Shown here piece by piece: positions 5,290-5,321 of a stretch of 5,321 nucleotides of DNA. Position numbers and translations under genes: made by a program. Each line of letters starts with the position of its first letter. Positions within the stretch are counted from its first letter, which is position 1. This stretch comes from Rhodospirillaceae bacterium (GTDB lineage Bacteria > Pseudomonadota > Alphaproteobacteria > Rhodospirillales > Rhodospirillaceae). The stretch covers positions 1 through 5,321 of the forward strand of contig NZGX01000084.1 in the NCBI GenBank assembly GCA_002691085.1, written 5' to 3'. The notes under the pieces were generated by a model, which had not been told where the DNA came from, did not search any database, and saw nothing but the letters and a program-made list of their open reading frames with translations.

Positions 5290-5321
5290 ACTTTAACAAA
5301 GAAAGACAACCATAATGTGAA

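Noticed and set aside
1..5321. Mobile elements, CRISPR arrays, tRNA or rRNA genes
   Set aside because: I saw no transposase, terminal repeats, regularly spaced direct repeats, or tRNA/rRNA signatures on either strand.

Overview
The window comes from a flagellated, fairly AT-rich Gram-negative bacterium, most likely an alphaproteobacterium. That placement rests on tandem flagellin paralogs with alphaproteobacterial-style termini and on the ClC subtype. It is an inference, and no species is claimed.

Layout. Bases 1-381 are the 3' end of one flagellin gene, closed by a strong intrinsic terminator (416-452). A 371-nt gene-free stretch (382-752) follows. It holds a FliA (sigma-28)-like promoter (471-497), a long leader predicted to fold into a closed multi-hairpin RNA domain (505-661), a second ribosome-binding site with a possible small basic upstream ORF (689-805), and a hairpin that masks the flagellin Shine-Dalgarno (714-742). 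A complete 486-aa flagellin gene (753-2213) and its terminator (2236-2274) come next. A second promoter with the same TAAA-N15-GTCG layout (2328-2354) precedes a 263-aa gene of unknown function (2383-3174). The C-terminus of that protein resembles the flagellin C-terminal helix. A ClC-family anion transport protein with a CBS-domain pair (3224-4915) follows on the same strand. It meets tail to tail, with one base between stop codons, a 118-aa hydrophilic protein of unknown function on the minus strand (4917-5273).

How the parts may work together. The two flagellins and the 263-aa protein look like late flagellar genes driven by a flagellar sigma factor. The second flagellin seems to carry an extra layer of post-transcriptional control in its roughly 245-nt leader. 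In Caulobacter, FlbT acts on flagellin mRNA leaders, so a comparable system is plausible here but unproven. The ClC gene looks unrelated to motility. Its four canonical ion- and proton-handling positions are all substituted.

The best candidates for something undescribed are the structured flagellin leader with its duplicated translation start, the flagellin-tail-like 263-aa protein, and the atypical ClC pore.
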